This document shows positions 27,261 to 38,095 of a stretch of 64,000 nucleotides of DNA, one piece after another; position 1 is the first letter of the stretch, and the number at the start of each line of letters is the position of its first letter. Source of the stretch: Pseudoxanthomonas suwonensis 11-1 (GTDB lineage Bacteria > Pseudomonadota > Gammaproteobacteria > Xanthomonadales > Xanthomonadaceae); NCBI RefSeq assembly GCF_000185965.1, contig NC_014924.1:1178001-1242000 (forward strand), read 5' to 3'. The notes under the pieces were generated by a model. That model had not been told where the DNA came from and did no database searches. It worked only from the letters and a program-made list of their open reading frames with translations. Position numbers and translations under genes: made by a program.

Positions 27261-28210
27261 GATCCGCGGCGCTCCAGCAGGTTGCTGTGGCGGGCGATGA
27301 ACATCGCCGCCGGGTCGATGCCCTTGGTGCGCAGGATGTGCAGGCGGGTCGCCGCCTCGGTCAGCACGGCCAGGTTGCGGCCGGGCATCACCGGCAGGGT
27401 GATCAGCGGCACGTCCAGGTCCAGCACGTGGCGGGTGCCGGAATCGCCGGTCAGGCGCTCGTAGCCGTGCGGGTTGGGCTCGGTCATCGGCCGGGTCAGG
27501 TGCACGATCAGGCGCAGGTACTTGTTCTTCTTGACCGCAGTGTCGCCGAACATCTCGCGCACGTTGAGCACGCCCAGGCCGCGTACCTCGAGCAGGTCCT
27601 GCAGCAGCTCCGGGCAGGTGCCGTCGAGCACGTCGGGCGCGATCTGGGTGAACTCCGGGGCGTCGTCGGCGACCAGGCGGTGGCCGCGGCTGAGCAGTTC
27701 CAGCGCCAGCTCGCTCTTGCCCGACCCCGCCTCGCCGGTGATCAGCACGCCGATGGAGTAGATCTCCATGAACACCCCGTGCAGGGTCACGCGCGGGGCG
27801 AGGGTGCGGGCGAGGTGGTAGGAGAGGTGGTTGAGCAGCTCGTGGCCGCGGCGCGGCGAGACCCACAGCGGGGTGTCGGTTTCCTCGGCGGCGGCGCGCA
27901 GGTCCTCCGGACAGGACTGGTTCTTGCTGATCACCAGCGCCAGCGGACGCGCCTGGGTGATCTTCTCGATGGTTTCCCAGCGCTGGCGCGAGTCCAGTGA
28001 GTCGAGCCAGGCCAGTTCCTCGCTGCCGAGGATCTGCACCTTGTTGGGATAGATGGCGTTGAGGTAGCCGGCAAGCGACGGGCGGCGGGCGTTGGTGTCG
28101 CCGGAGTCGATCTCGCGGATCCCGCCCTTCTGTCCGGCCAGCCAGCGCAGCGACAGCTTCTCCTGCTGCTGCTCGAACAGTTCGCGTGCGGTGATGCTGG
28201 CATTCCTCAT
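27257..28210 (-). CDS. hprK: HPr kinase/phosphorylase
   Basis: Phosphorylates or dephosphorylates HPr on S46. The 317-residue protein has an N-terminal Mur-like domain and a C-terminal kinase domain. The Walker A loop is G159 to S166 (GEAGSGKS) and the catalytic [11 protein letters not shown] starts at H144. The family signature is [17 protein letters not shown], and [14 protein letters not shown] closes the protein. Full length, with both the kinase and phosphorylase loops intact. It is coupled to rapZ by an ATGA overlap. Confidence 0.94.
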   Translation of the reverse strand: MRNASITARELFEQQQEKLSLRWLAGQKGGIREIDSGDTNARRPSLAGYLNAIYPNKVQILGSEELAWLDSLDSRQRWETIEKITQARPLALVISKNQSCPEDLRAAAEETDTPLWVSPRRGHELLNHLSYHLARTLAPRVTLHGVFMEIYSIGVLITGEAGSGKSELALELLSRGHRLVADDAPEFTQIAPDVLDGTCPELLQDLLEVRGLGVLNVREMFGDTAVKKNKYLRLIVHLTRPMTEPNPHGYERLTGDSGTRHVLDLDVPLITLPVMPGRNLAVLTEAATRLHILRTKGIDPAAMFIARHSNLLERRGS

Positions 28211-28309
28211 GCGGCCCGGGTCCTGTTTGGCTGGCTGGGGTCGCGTGATTGTCGCCCAAACGGGCTCGCGCGTCCCGGCCGGCAGGGGCCGGCCGGGACG
28301 CGGGGCGGG

Positions 28310-28627
28310 TCAGCCCACGTCCGGGAGGACGCGGGGCGCCTGGTAGTCCTGGGTCTTTTCCTTGTGCTTGAGGATCTGGCGGTCCAGCTTGTCCGCCAGC
28401 AGGTCGATCGCCGCGTACATGGTCTGGGCCTCGGCCTCGGCGTGCAGGGTACGGCCCGGAACGGTCAGGTCCGCGGCGGCGCGGTGGTTGGGCTTGTGCA
28501 GTCCGAGCTGGACCCGCGCGGAGATCGGCTGGTCGAAATGCCGATCGAGTCGACGCAGCTTCTCCTCCACGTAATCGCGCAGTGCCGGGGTGATCTCCAG
28601 CTGCTGGCCGTACGTTTCGATGCGCAT
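28310..28627 (-). CDS. hpf: ribosome hibernation promoting factor, short form
   Basis: A 105-residue protein of the HPF/YfiA family. In the 30S subunit it blocks the mRNA channel during stress. It starts [20 protein letters not shown], with the conserved [11 protein letters not shown] helix and [23 protein letters not shown] helix. The length is that of short HPF, so dimerisation would need a partner factor. It lies between rpoN and hprK, as in many proteobacteria. A ptsN gene, which often follows here, is absent. Confidence 0.93.
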   Translation of the reverse strand: MRIETYGQQLEITPALRDYVEEKLRRLDRHFDQPISARVQLGLHKPNHRAAADLTVPGRTLHAEAEAQTMYAAIDLLADKLDRQILKHKEKTQDYQAPRVLPDVG

Positions 28628-28685
28628 CGTGAACCTCCTTCTTGGTTGCCGCTGTGGCGGCCCCGCACGATGCAGGTCGCGTTTG

Positions 28686-30110
28686 CTAGCCGATGCGGAC
28701 CCGCTCGTGCGATGCCGGAATGTTCATGAGCTCACGATACTTCGCCACCGTGCGCCGCGCCACCGGTACGCCGCCCTGCTTGAGCATGTCGGCCAGCTTG
28801 GCGTCAGAAAGCGGCTTGCGCGGGTTCTCGTCGTCGATCAGGCGGCGGATCATGGCCTGGATCGCGGTGCTGGACGCCTCGCCGCCACCGTCGGTGTCGA
28901 TGCCCGAGGCGAAGAACGCCTTCAGCGGCAGGGTGCCGCGCGGGGTGCGCACGTACTTGCGGGCGATGGCGCGGGACACGGTGGATTCGTGCAGGCCCAG
29001 TTCGGCGGCGACCTCGCGCAGGGTCAGCGGGCGCAACGCCTGCCCGCCGAACTCCAGGAAAGCCGCCTGCTGGCGCAGCAGGCAGCGCACCACCTTCAGT
29101 AGGGTCTCGCCGCGTGCCTCCAGGCTCTTGAGCAACCAGCGCGCTTCCTGCAGCTGGGTGCGCAGGTAGCCGGCATCGCCGTCGCCACAGCGGCGGATCA
29201 GCTGTTCGTAACCGCGATGGATCGAGACCCTGGGCTGCGCCTGTTGCGACAGCGCCGCCTTCCATACCCCGCGCTGGCGCCAGATCACGCAGTCCGGCAC
29301 CACGTAGGTGTCGTGTTCGACCTCGGCCAGCTGCTTGCCCGGACGCGGATCCAGCGAGCGCACCAGCTGCACGGCCTGCTCGACCTCGTCGACCGGCGCG
29401 CGCAGTTCCTGGACCAGCCCCTGGGTGCCGATCTTCGGCAGCCGCTCCATCGGCCCGGCGACGATGCGCAGGGCCAGGGCGCGGCCCGGGGTGCATTCGG
29501 GCAGCACTTGCAGCTGCAGGCGCAGGCATTCGCCGAGGTCGCGCGCACCGACGCCGGCGGGGTCGAAGCGCTGCACCTGGTGCAGCACGGTGAGGATTTC
29601 CTCCTCGCTGGCGCGGGTTTCCGGCAGCAGCGATTCGGCGATCGACGACAGCGGCTCGCGCAGGTAGCCGTCCTCGTCCAGCGCATCGATCAGCATCGCG
29701 CCGATGCGGCGGTCGCGCGCCGACAGCGGCGAGAGGTGCAGTTGCCACAGCAGGTGGTCGGCGAGCGTCTCGACCTCGGCCATGCGCTCGGCCGCGCCTT
29801 CGCCGTCCTCGTCGTAGCCCTGGCCCCCGGGGGACTGCCAGGCCACTTCCTCCGGCGCCCAGTCCTCGCCGCCGCCATCGTCGGGCGGTGCGGCCTCGCT
29901 GGTTTCCGGAGAGACGGTGTCGCTGCCAGAAGACGCGGGCGCCTGGAACTCGGCCTCGTCGGTCCATTCCAGCAGCGGATTGGTTTCGATCGCCTCGGCG
30001 ACTTCGGCCTGCAGCTCCACGGTCGACATCTGCAACAGGCGGATGGCCTGGCGCAGCTGGGGCGTCATGACCAGGCTCTGTCCCAGCGATGTCTGCAGCC
30101 TTGCCTTCAT
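28686..30110 (-). CDS. rpoN: RNA polymerase sigma-54 factor
   Basis: Directs transcription from -24/-12 promoters with enhancer-binding proteins. The 474-residue protein has the Gln/Leu-rich activator region (QSLVMTPQLRQAIRLLQMST), an acidic middle (EDWAPEEVAW), a core-binding region with LGECLRLQLQVLPE, the helix-turn-helix LREVAAELGLHESTVSRAI, and the RpoN box ARRTVAKYRE near the C terminus. It is full length, 42 bp after lptB in the LPS-transport/PTS operon. Confidence 0.96.
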   Translation of the reverse strand: MKARLQTSLGQSLVMTPQLRQAIRLLQMSTVELQAEVAEAIETNPLLEWTDEAEFQAPASSGSDTVSPETSEAAPPDDGGGEDWAPEEVAWQSPGGQGYDEDGEGAAERMAEVETLADHLLWQLHLSPLSARDRRIGAMLIDALDEDGYLREPLSSIAESLLPETRASEEEILTVLHQVQRFDPAGVGARDLGECLRLQLQVLPECTPGRALALRIVAGPMERLPKIGTQGLVQELRAPVDEVEQAVQLVRSLDPRPGKQLAEVEHDTYVVPDCVIWRQRGVWKAALSQQAQPRVSIHRGYEQLIRRCGDGDAGYLRTQLQEARWLLKSLEARGETLLKVVRCLLRQQAAFLEFGGQALRPLTLREVAAELGLHESTVSRAIARKYVRTPRGTLPLKAFFASGIDTDGGGEASSTAIQAMIRRLIDDENPRKPLSDAKLADMLKQGGVPVARRTVAKYRELMNIPASHERVRIG

Positions 30111-30152
30111 GTCCCTGCCAGAAAGGAAGCCATGGGCTGCCGGGCCGGGGGG

Positions 30153-30874
<722 letters not shown>

Positions 30875-30875
<1 letters not shown>

Positions 30876-31399
30876 CAGCTGCCTTCCTTGTTCTGGGCGC
30901 GCGGCTGGATCACGGTGCGCACGCGGGTACCGTCGCCGCCGCTCTGCATCTGGCCGCTGGCCATGTTGTAGACCATGCGCTGGCCGCTGTTGCTGCCGCG
31001 CGGGGACTCGACCTGGTAGTTGCCGGTGAGGGTCAGCAGTTCCTTCTTCGGCTCGTAGACGATGCGGTCGGCGCGTGCGTTCATGGTGCTGCCGTCGTCC
31101 ATGTCCTGCTGCATCGTGGCCTGCTTGCCGGTGAGGATCACCTGCTCGATCTGTTCGCCGCGCTGGATGATCTCGGCGCGCGCGGCGTTGATGCGCAGGC
31201 TGCCCTGCACGATCTCGACGTTGCCGGTGAACACGCACTGCATGTTGCCGCCCTGGCTGCATTCCGAGGCACCGGAGTCGATGGTCATCGGCTGGTTGCG
31301 GTCCGAGCTCTTGCCCAGGGCCGTGGCGGACGCGAGCAGGGCCAGCGCCGCGAGGGCGAGGGTGGCGGCCTGCGGCTTAAGGGCGCGCGGAAGGTTCAT
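30875..31399 (-). CDS. lptA: LPS transport periplasmic protein LptA
   Basis: Forms the periplasmic beta-jelly-roll bridge that carries LPS. The 174-residue protein has a signal peptide ([16 protein letters not shown]) and the OstA-type domain with [25 protein letters not shown] and [18 protein letters not shown]. Its start lies 23 bases inside lptC, and its stop overlaps lptB, so the lptCAB genes are tightly coupled. It has a disordered C-terminal tail. Confidence 0.93.
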
Positions 31400-31934
31400 A
31401 GCGTGTCCTGACCTGGGAGAGGAGTCGGTACTGGCGGGTCTTGAGGTTGGCTTCCATGCCGGTCCCGGTCTGCGACAGCCCAGGGCGGGACAGGCTCACC
31501 GCCTTGTCGGTCCGCGCCAGGTCCTGGCCCGGCAGCAGTTCCAGCGAGTCGGTGCGGAATTTCGTCGGCGCGGGGCTGGCCGGGTCGCTGTCGCCGGAGA
31601 CGCTGCCGTCCAGGCGCAGCAGCTCGCCATCCGGGCTGATCCAGCCGCGCTCGGCGGTCAGCTTCCACGGACCGGGCTCGGCCGGGGTGAGGAACACCGG
31701 CTCGGCCACGTCCATGCTCTCGTCGTCGCGGCGCTGCAGTTCCGGCGACTGCACGCGCACGGTCTCGCTGCCGTCCTTGCCCAGCACGACCAGCTCGAAA
31801 TCGCGCAGCACGTAGTCGGAGCGCTCGCCGCCACCGGTCGCCACGGCATCGCGGCCGCGCATCTTCCACGCCGACCAGCCGGTGACCACCGCGGCCAGCA
31901 GCAGGACCACGCCGAGGAGCAGGCGCCAGTTCAT
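31377..31934 (-). CDS. lptC: LPS export protein LptC
   Basis: Single-pass inner-membrane protein of 185 residues that passes LPS from LptBFG to LptA. An N-terminal membrane anchor (RLLLGVVLLLAAVVTGWSAW) precedes an OstA-like jelly roll (YVLRDFELVVLGKDGSETVR, WKLTAERGWI). The C-terminal [19 protein letters not shown] is the conserved edge strand. Its start overlaps the kdsC stop (ATGA). The 23-base overlap with lptA is longer than the other junctions. Confidence 0.92.
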   Translation of the reverse strand: MNWRLLLGVVLLLAAVVTGWSAWKMRGRDAVATGGGERSDYVLRDFELVVLGKDGSETVRVQSPELQRRDDESMDVAEPVFLTPAEPGPWKLTAERGWISPDGELLRLDGSVSGDSDPASPAPTKFRTDSLELLPGQDLARTDKAVSLSRPGLSQTGTGMEANLKTRQYRLLSQVRTRYEPSARP

Positions 31935-32515
31935 GCGCGGCGCCCGTCGCGGGAGCCGTGCCCGGCGAGGATCGCCGGTACGTGGCCATGTGCGGCCAGC
32001 AGCACGTCGCAGACCTCGCGCACCGCGCCTTCGCCGGCGCGCGCGCGCGTGCGCCAGTGCACCTGCTCGGCGATCCACGGATGCGCGGTCGCCGGCGCCA
32101 CCGACAGGCCGACCACCCGCAGGCAGTCCAGGTCCGGCAGGTCGTCGCCGACGAAGCAGGCCTGCCCGCGGTCGAGGCCATGGCGTTCGAGCAGGCCGTC
32201 CATGCAGGCCAGCTTGTCGAGCACGCCGATGTGGGTGTCCAGACCCAGGTCGGCACCGCGCTTCTGCGCGACCAGGCTGGGGCGGGCGGTGACCAGGGCG
32301 ACGTGGAAGCCGAACTTGCGCAGCTGCACCAGGCCCTGGCCATCGAGCACGCTGAAGGACTTCATCTCGTTGCCGGCGGCATCGAAGTACAGGCGGCCGT
32401 CGGTAAGCGTGCCATCCACGTCCAGGCACACCAGGCGGACCTGGCGCGCGCGTTCGGCGATCTCGGGGGCGATGATGGACAGCGGGTCGTACGGCACGGT
32501 CGGTTCCGGGGACAT
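31931..32515 (-). CDS. kdsC: 3-deoxy-D-manno-octulosonate 8-phosphate phosphatase
   Basis: HAD phosphatase making Kdo for lipid A. The 194-residue protein has the catalytic motif LDVDGTLTDG, the second motif LVTAR, and FVGDDLPDLDCLRVVGLSVA with the Mg-binding Asp pair. Start ATG 32515 gives the usual tetramer-forming length; an earlier start would add unlikely residues that overlap kdsD. The C-terminal tail ends GHGSRDGRRA. It is adjacent to kdsD, which supplies the preceding pathway step two reactions upstream. Confidence 0.94.
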   Translation of the reverse strand: MSPEPTVPYDPLSIIAPEIAERARQVRLVCLDVDGTLTDGRLYFDAAGNEMKSFSVLDGQGLVQLRKFGFHVALVTARPSLVAQKRGADLGLDTHIGVLDKLACMDGLLERHGLDRGQACFVGDDLPDLDCLRVVGLSVAPATAHPWIAEQVHWRTRARAGEGAVREVCDVLLAAHGHVPAILAGHGSRDGRRA

Positions 32516-32522
32516 GGGGCGG

Positions 32523-33518
32523 TTAAACCACGCGTGCTCGCAACAGGTCGTGAACATTCAGCGCGCCCACCGGGCGGCGCTCGCCATCGATCACGACCAG
32601 GCCATTGATGCGGTGCTGTTCCATCAGGTGCGCGGCCTCGGTGGCCATCTGGGTGGCGTCGATGGTGCGCGGATTGCGGGTCATCACCTCGGCGATGCCG
32701 GCCTGGCGCACGTCGATGCCGCGGTCCAGGGCGCGGCGCAGGTCGCCGTCGGTGAAGATGCCGGCGAGGGTGCCGTCGGCCGCCGCGATCGCGGTCATGC
32801 CCAGGCGCTTGCGGCTCATCTCCACCAGCGCCTCGGCGACGCTGGCTTCCTCGCCCACGCAGGGCAGCTCCTCGCCGCCGTGCATCACGTCGGTCACGTG
32901 CAGCAGCAGGCGCCGGCCAAGGCTGCCGGCCGGGTGCGAGCGGGCGAAGTCGTCGGCGGTGAAGCCGCGCGCCTCCAGCAGCGCCACCGCCAGCGCGTCG
33001 CCCATCGCCAACGAGGCGGTGGTCGAGGAGGTCGGTGCCAGGTGCAGCGGGCAGGCTTCGGCGGGGACGTTGACGTCCAGGTGGATGTCGGCCTCGCGCG
33101 CGAGGGTGGAATGCTCGCGGCCGGTCATGGCGATCACCTTGTTGCCCTGGCGGCGCAGGGCCGGCAGCAGCATCAGCACCTCGTCGGACTCGCCCGAGTA
33201 GGACAGGGCCAGGACGATGTCGGTATCGGTGATCATGCCCAGGTCGCCGTGGCCGGCCTCGCCCGGGTGGACGAAGAACGCCGGGGTACCGGTGGAGGCC
33301 AGGGTCGCCGCGATCTTGCGCGCCACGTGGCCGGACTTGCCCATGCCGGTGCACACCAGCCGGCCGGGCGAGGCCAGGATCAGGCTGCAGGCGCTGGCGA
33401 AGGCCTCGCCGATGCGTGCGCCGACGGCCTCGAGGGCCTGGGCTTCGACCTGGAACACGCGACGGCCGGCGGCGGCCAGCTGCACGGATTCGGTGTGGGG
33501 CACGGCGGCTGCGCTCAT
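32523..33518 (-). CDS. kdsD: arabinose-5-phosphate isomerase
   Basis: Converts ribulose-5-phosphate to arabinose-5-phosphate, the Kdo precursor. The 331-residue protein has an N-terminal SIS domain (VCTGMGKSGHVARKIAATLASTG, ALSYSGESDEV, HLAPTSSTT) followed by two CBS domains from about residue 210 (VTDVMHGGEELP, FTDGDLRRALD, VMTRNPRTI). It is the first gene of the minus-strand LPS/rpoN operon and is divergent from ibaG over 63 bp. Confidence 0.95.
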   Translation of the reverse strand: MSAAAVPHTESVQLAAAGRRVFQVEAQALEAVGARIGEAFASACSLILASPGRLVCTGMGKSGHVARKIAATLASTGTPAFFVHPGEAGHGDLGMITDTDIVLALSYSGESDEVLMLLPALRRQGNKVIAMTGREHSTLAREADIHLDVNVPAEACPLHLAPTSSTTASLAMGDALAVALLEARGFTADDFARSHPAGSLGRRLLLHVTDVMHGGEELPCVGEEASVAEALVEMSRKRLGMTAIAAADGTLAGIFTDGDLRRALDRGIDVRQAGIAEVMTRNPRTIDATQMATEAAHLMEQHRINGLVVIDGERRPVGALNVHDLLRARVV

Positions 33519-33581
33519 GTATCGGCCCGGGAAGGTCCCGGATTCGCTAGACTAGGGCGCTCATTCTAGGCCAAGCGCTCC

Positions 33582-35138
<1,557 letters not shown>

Positions 35139-35139
<1 letters not shown>

Positions 35140-35441
35140 TGCTGCTGCGCGGACGCATGAGCCCGCGGCGCAAGGTCCTGCTGGGCCTGCTGGCCGCCGT
35201 TTTCGTGCTGGTCGGCGTGGCCGGCTGGCTGGGCATGGCCGCCACCCGCGGCATGGCTACCAGCGAGATGGACTGGAACGGCGACGGCCGCGTCGACCGC
35301 AGCGAGATCCTGCAGTCGTTCTACGCGGTGACCGCGAAGCGCTCGACCGAAGGCAACCGCGAATGCACCACCTACCGCTGGTTCCGCAGCGGCGAGGTGA
35401 TCCGGGTCGAGTGCCAGACGGTGTTCAAGGACGGGGAATGA
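35139..35441 (+). CDS. small membrane-anchored EF-hand protein
   Basis: A 100-residue protein translationally coupled to murA (TGATG). One membrane helix at about residues 12-33 is followed by a canonical EF-hand loop: D45, N47, D49, D53 and E56 at positions 1, 3, 5, 9 and 12 of MDWNGDGRVDRSEI. Two cysteines (C76, C92) in the C-terminal part could form a disulphide if it faces the periplasm. I know no function for it. Calcium binding is a reasonable guess from the loop. A second ATG at codon 7 is an alternative start. Confidence 0.7.
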
Positions 35442-35462
35442 CCCCGTCCGCCGGGGCGCCGC

Positions 35463-36146
35463 TCAGCGCAGCGCCTTGAGGGTCAGGTCGATCGTGTCCT
35501 GGCCGTTCTCGCGCTGGAGGATGCGTGCCGGTACCGGCATGTCCGGCACGATCCAGGCGATGGTTTCCTTCTTGTCGTCGCGGCGCACGACCTTGGTCGC
35601 CTGGTGCGGCTTGCCGCCGACGGTGACCTGCTCCTTGCCGGCGACCTCGTAACGCATCGGCTTGACCCGGCCCTCGTCGACCATCCGGTAGGACAGGGGC
35701 TTGCCCTCGGCCAGGTCGCGGGCCACCGCGAGGTTGATCAGCAGCGCATCCATGTCGCCGGCCTGCAGCTTCACCGGGCCGCGTCGCTCCGGCTTGATGT
35801 CGCCGCTCCAGCTGGCCTGCGCGTTGGCCCAGTCGTAGCGCGCCTGCACCGACTTGCGCTTGATCAGGGCCACCGAGCTGTCGCTGCTGGCGAGCGGGCG
35901 CAGCTTGCCCTGGTGCACGTCGAAGATGGTGTTCTGGCTCAGGTCCGCGACCTGGTTGCGGATGCGCAGGCTGTACTTCCAGCGGTCGCCGCCTTCGCGC
36001 GCCAGGGTCATGGTGCCGTTGGCCGACATGCCCATGTAGCTGGCGGTGTAGTCCGCGGTGAACGGCTCCAGCGCCAGCGCGGGCAGCGCGGTGCCAAGCA
36101 GGCCCAGCAGCAGCGGGAGACGGGTGAGGGTGCGGGTCCGGTTCAT
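35463..36146 (-). CDS. DUF3108 periplasmic protein
   Basis: A 227-residue secreted protein with a signal peptide ending near TALPALA. The DUF3108 pattern is visible: EPFTADYTASYMGMSANG near the N terminus, YDWANAQASW, GDMDALLINLAVARDL, and the closing RILQRENGQDTIDLTL. Members are periplasmic beta-rich proteins of unknown function. It lies immediately after a paralogue, the two genes being separated by one base, so this is a tandem duplication. Confidence 0.85.
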   Translation of the reverse strand: MNRTRTLTRLPLLLGLLGTALPALALEPFTADYTASYMGMSANGTMTLAREGGDRWKYSLRIRNQVADLSQNTIFDVHQGKLRPLASSDSSVALIKRKSVQARYDWANAQASWSGDIKPERRGPVKLQAGDMDALLINLAVARDLAEGKPLSYRMVDEGRVKPMRYEVAGKEQVTVGGKPHQATKVVRRDDKKETIAWIVPDMPVPARILQRENGQDTIDLTLKALR

Positions 36147-36147
36147 G

Positions 36148-36927
36148 TCAGGCTCCGTGGTACTCGATCAGGCGCAGGTCGACTTCGTCCTCGCCGTCTT
36201 CGCGTTGCAGGATGCGGATCGGGGTGGGCACCCCGTCGGCGACCCAGACCAGGGTCTGGTCGCCATCGTCGTCGCGGCGCTCAACGCGCAGCGCCTCGTA
36301 GCTCATGTCGCCCACGGCCAGGGTCTCCGGCAGCTGGGCCACATGATAGACGTGGGCGCGCACGCGGCCGCCGTCGACGAAGCGGTAGTCCATGCGCGCG
36401 CCAGGCTGGGCGTCGCGCATGACCGCCAGGTTGATCAGCAGGGCGCTCATGTCGCCGGGCTGCAGCGCGACTGGGCGGCGGCGCTCCTTGCTGAGGTCGC
36501 CCTCCCAGCGCGCCTGCATGTTCTTCCAGTCGTAGATCCCGGCGACTTCCTTGCCGAACAGGATGGCGCGGCGCTCGGTGTCCTGGCTCAACGGCCGGTA
36601 GTGGCCGTCGTGCTCGTCGAACAGGGTGCGCTGGTGGATGTTGAGCCGGGCCAGGCTGGCCACCCCGCGCTCGGCACGCAGGTCCAGTTCGATCCGCCAG
36701 CGCGACGTTTCCTCGCGCGCCAGGCGCATGGTCGCGCTGCCGGCGGGGCGACCGCGGTAGTACGCCTGGTAGGTGGCGACGAACGGCTCGAGCACGCGCG
36801 GCGCCGCAGGCAGGGCTTCGGCGGCCGGCGCGGATCCGGCGGAAGCAGGATCCTCCTGCGCACGAGCCGGCTGCGCCGCGAAGGCGCAAGTGGTCAGGAG
36901 CAGGAAGGAAAACAGGATGGGGCGCAT
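36148..36927 (-). CDS. DUF3108 periplasmic protein, paralogue
   Basis: A 259-residue secreted protein (signal peptide ends near QPARAQ). It is clearly related to the next gene: EPFVATYQAYYRGRPAGS, IYDWKNMQARWEGDL, GDMSALLINLAVMRD and IRILQREDGEDEVDLRL match at the same positions. An Ala/Pro linker of about 20 residues separates the signal from the domain. It is upstream of its paralogue in a likely two-gene operon, downstream of purN. The divergence suggests the duplication is old. Confidence 0.85.
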   Translation of the reverse strand: MRPILFSFLLLTTCAFAAQPARAQEDPASAGSAPAAEALPAAPRVLEPFVATYQAYYRGRPAGSATMRLAREETSRWRIELDLRAERGVASLARLNIHQRTLFDEHDGHYRPLSQDTERRAILFGKEVAGIYDWKNMQARWEGDLSKERRRPVALQPGDMSALLINLAVMRDAQPGARMDYRFVDGGRVRAHVYHVAQLPETLAVGDMSYEALRVERRDDDGDQTLVWVADGVPTPIRILQREDGEDEVDLRLIEYHGA

Positions 36928-36974
36928 GCGGCTCGGGCAGTGGAGGGATACAGGAGCATGCCCGCGCGCCGGTG

Positions 36975-37640
36975 TCAGGCGCGTGATTCCGGCTGCAGGT
37001 TTCCGGCGGAATCTAGTCGCAGCGGTCTAAACAGGCACTGACCATCCAGCCATACCTGCGCATCCCGTTCAGCCAGGCGCCCGGACGCCGCCAGTGCCAG
37101 TACCGCCGCCACCAGGCGGTGTTCATGCGGGAGCAGGCGTTCGGCCAGGGTTTCCGGGGTGTCGCCGGGCAGTACCGGGATCCGCACCTGGGCGACTACC
37201 GCGCCGGCGTCCAGTTCCGGCACCACGAAATGCACGCTGGCGCCGTGCTCGGCGTCGCCGGCCTCAAGCGCCCGCGCATGGGTTTGCAGGCCCTTGTACA
37301 GCGGCAGCAGGGACGGGTGGACGTTGAGCAGGCGGCCGTCGAAGCGGCGCACGAAGGCCTCGCCGAGGATGCGCATGTAACCGGCGCAGAACACCCAGTC
37401 GGGATTGCTGGCAGCCACCGCGTCGGCCAGGTCGGCATCGAACGCGGCGCGGTCGGGATAGGCACGGGGCTTGCGGCTCCAGCGCAGCGCGGGCGCGACC
37501 TTCTGCAGTGCCGGCGCGTCCGGGCGGTCGGAGAACACCCCGGCCACTTCGGCATCCAGGCGTCCGTCGGCGATGGCGTCGAGCACCGCCTGCAGGTTGC
37601 TGCCGCGGCCGGAGACGAGCACGGCGATGCGCGCGCTCAT
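36975..37640 (-). CDS. purN: phosphoribosylglycinamide formyltransferase
   Basis: Formylates GAR with 10-formyl-THF in purine synthesis. The 221-residue protein has VLVSGRGSNLQAV for phosphate binding, the catalytic N-H-D set in LLNVHPSLLPLYKGLQTH and VHFVVPELDAGAVVAQ, and the cofactor-binding FCAGYMRILG. It is on the same strand as purM, separated from it only by a small membrane protein gene. Confidence 0.95.
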   Translation of the reverse strand: MSARIAVLVSGRGSNLQAVLDAIADGRLDAEVAGVFSDRPDAPALQKVAPALRWSRKPRAYPDRAAFDADLADAVAASNPDWVFCAGYMRILGEAFVRRFDGRLLNVHPSLLPLYKGLQTHARALEAGDAEHGASVHFVVPELDAGAVVAQVRIPVLPGDTPETLAERLLPHEHRLVAAVLALAASGRLAERDAQVWLDGQCLFRPLRLDSAGNLQPESRA

Positions 37641-37683
37641 GCGCAGGCTCCCGTGCCCGGGAAGATGGTCATGGCCGGTGCCA

Positions 37684-38067
37684 TCAGCCCTCCCCGAACA
37701 GGGCCCTGACCCGGGGGCGGGTCAGGACCACGAGGGTGGACACACCCAGCACCGTGCCGAGCGGCACCAGCAGGCAGGAGAGCGCGGCGGCCACCATGCA
37801 GAACATGTGCTTGCGGCGCCGGGACAGGCAGTAGCCGGCCACGGCGATGAGCCCGGTCATACCCAGGCCCATGGCGATGATCAGCGCCAGGACCACCAAG
37901 AACATGGCGCCGGACAGGTCCGGATCGGGCCACATGCCCGCGTCGCGCATCCCGGCCACCATGTGGGCCGCCGGCACCAGCGTCGACAGTGCGACCACTG
38001 CGGCGACCACGTAGTGGGCGATCACCAGCGCCTTGAGGTACCTCAGTTCGTCGGCCGTCGGTTCCAT
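37684..38067 (-). CDS. small inner-membrane protein, unknown function
   Basis: A 127-residue protein with three predicted membrane helices: ALVIAHYVVAAVVALSTLV, FLVVLALIIAMGLGMTGLIA, and MVAAALSCLLVPLGTVLG. A basic loop SRRRKH lies between helices 2 and 3. I do not recognise a family. Start ATG 38067 is used; GTG 38088 is an alternative. It sits between purM and purN and is probably co-transcribed with them, but nothing links it to purine synthesis. Confidence 0.7.
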   Translation of the reverse strand: MEPTADELRYLKALVIAHYVVAAVVALSTLVPAAHMVAGMRDAGMWPDPDLSGAMFLVVLALIIAMGLGMTGLIAVAGYCLSRRRKHMFCMVAAALSCLLVPLGTVLGVSTLVVLTRPRVRALFGEG

Positions 38068-38095
38068 CGCGGCAGGGACACTGTCCACGCAGGCC

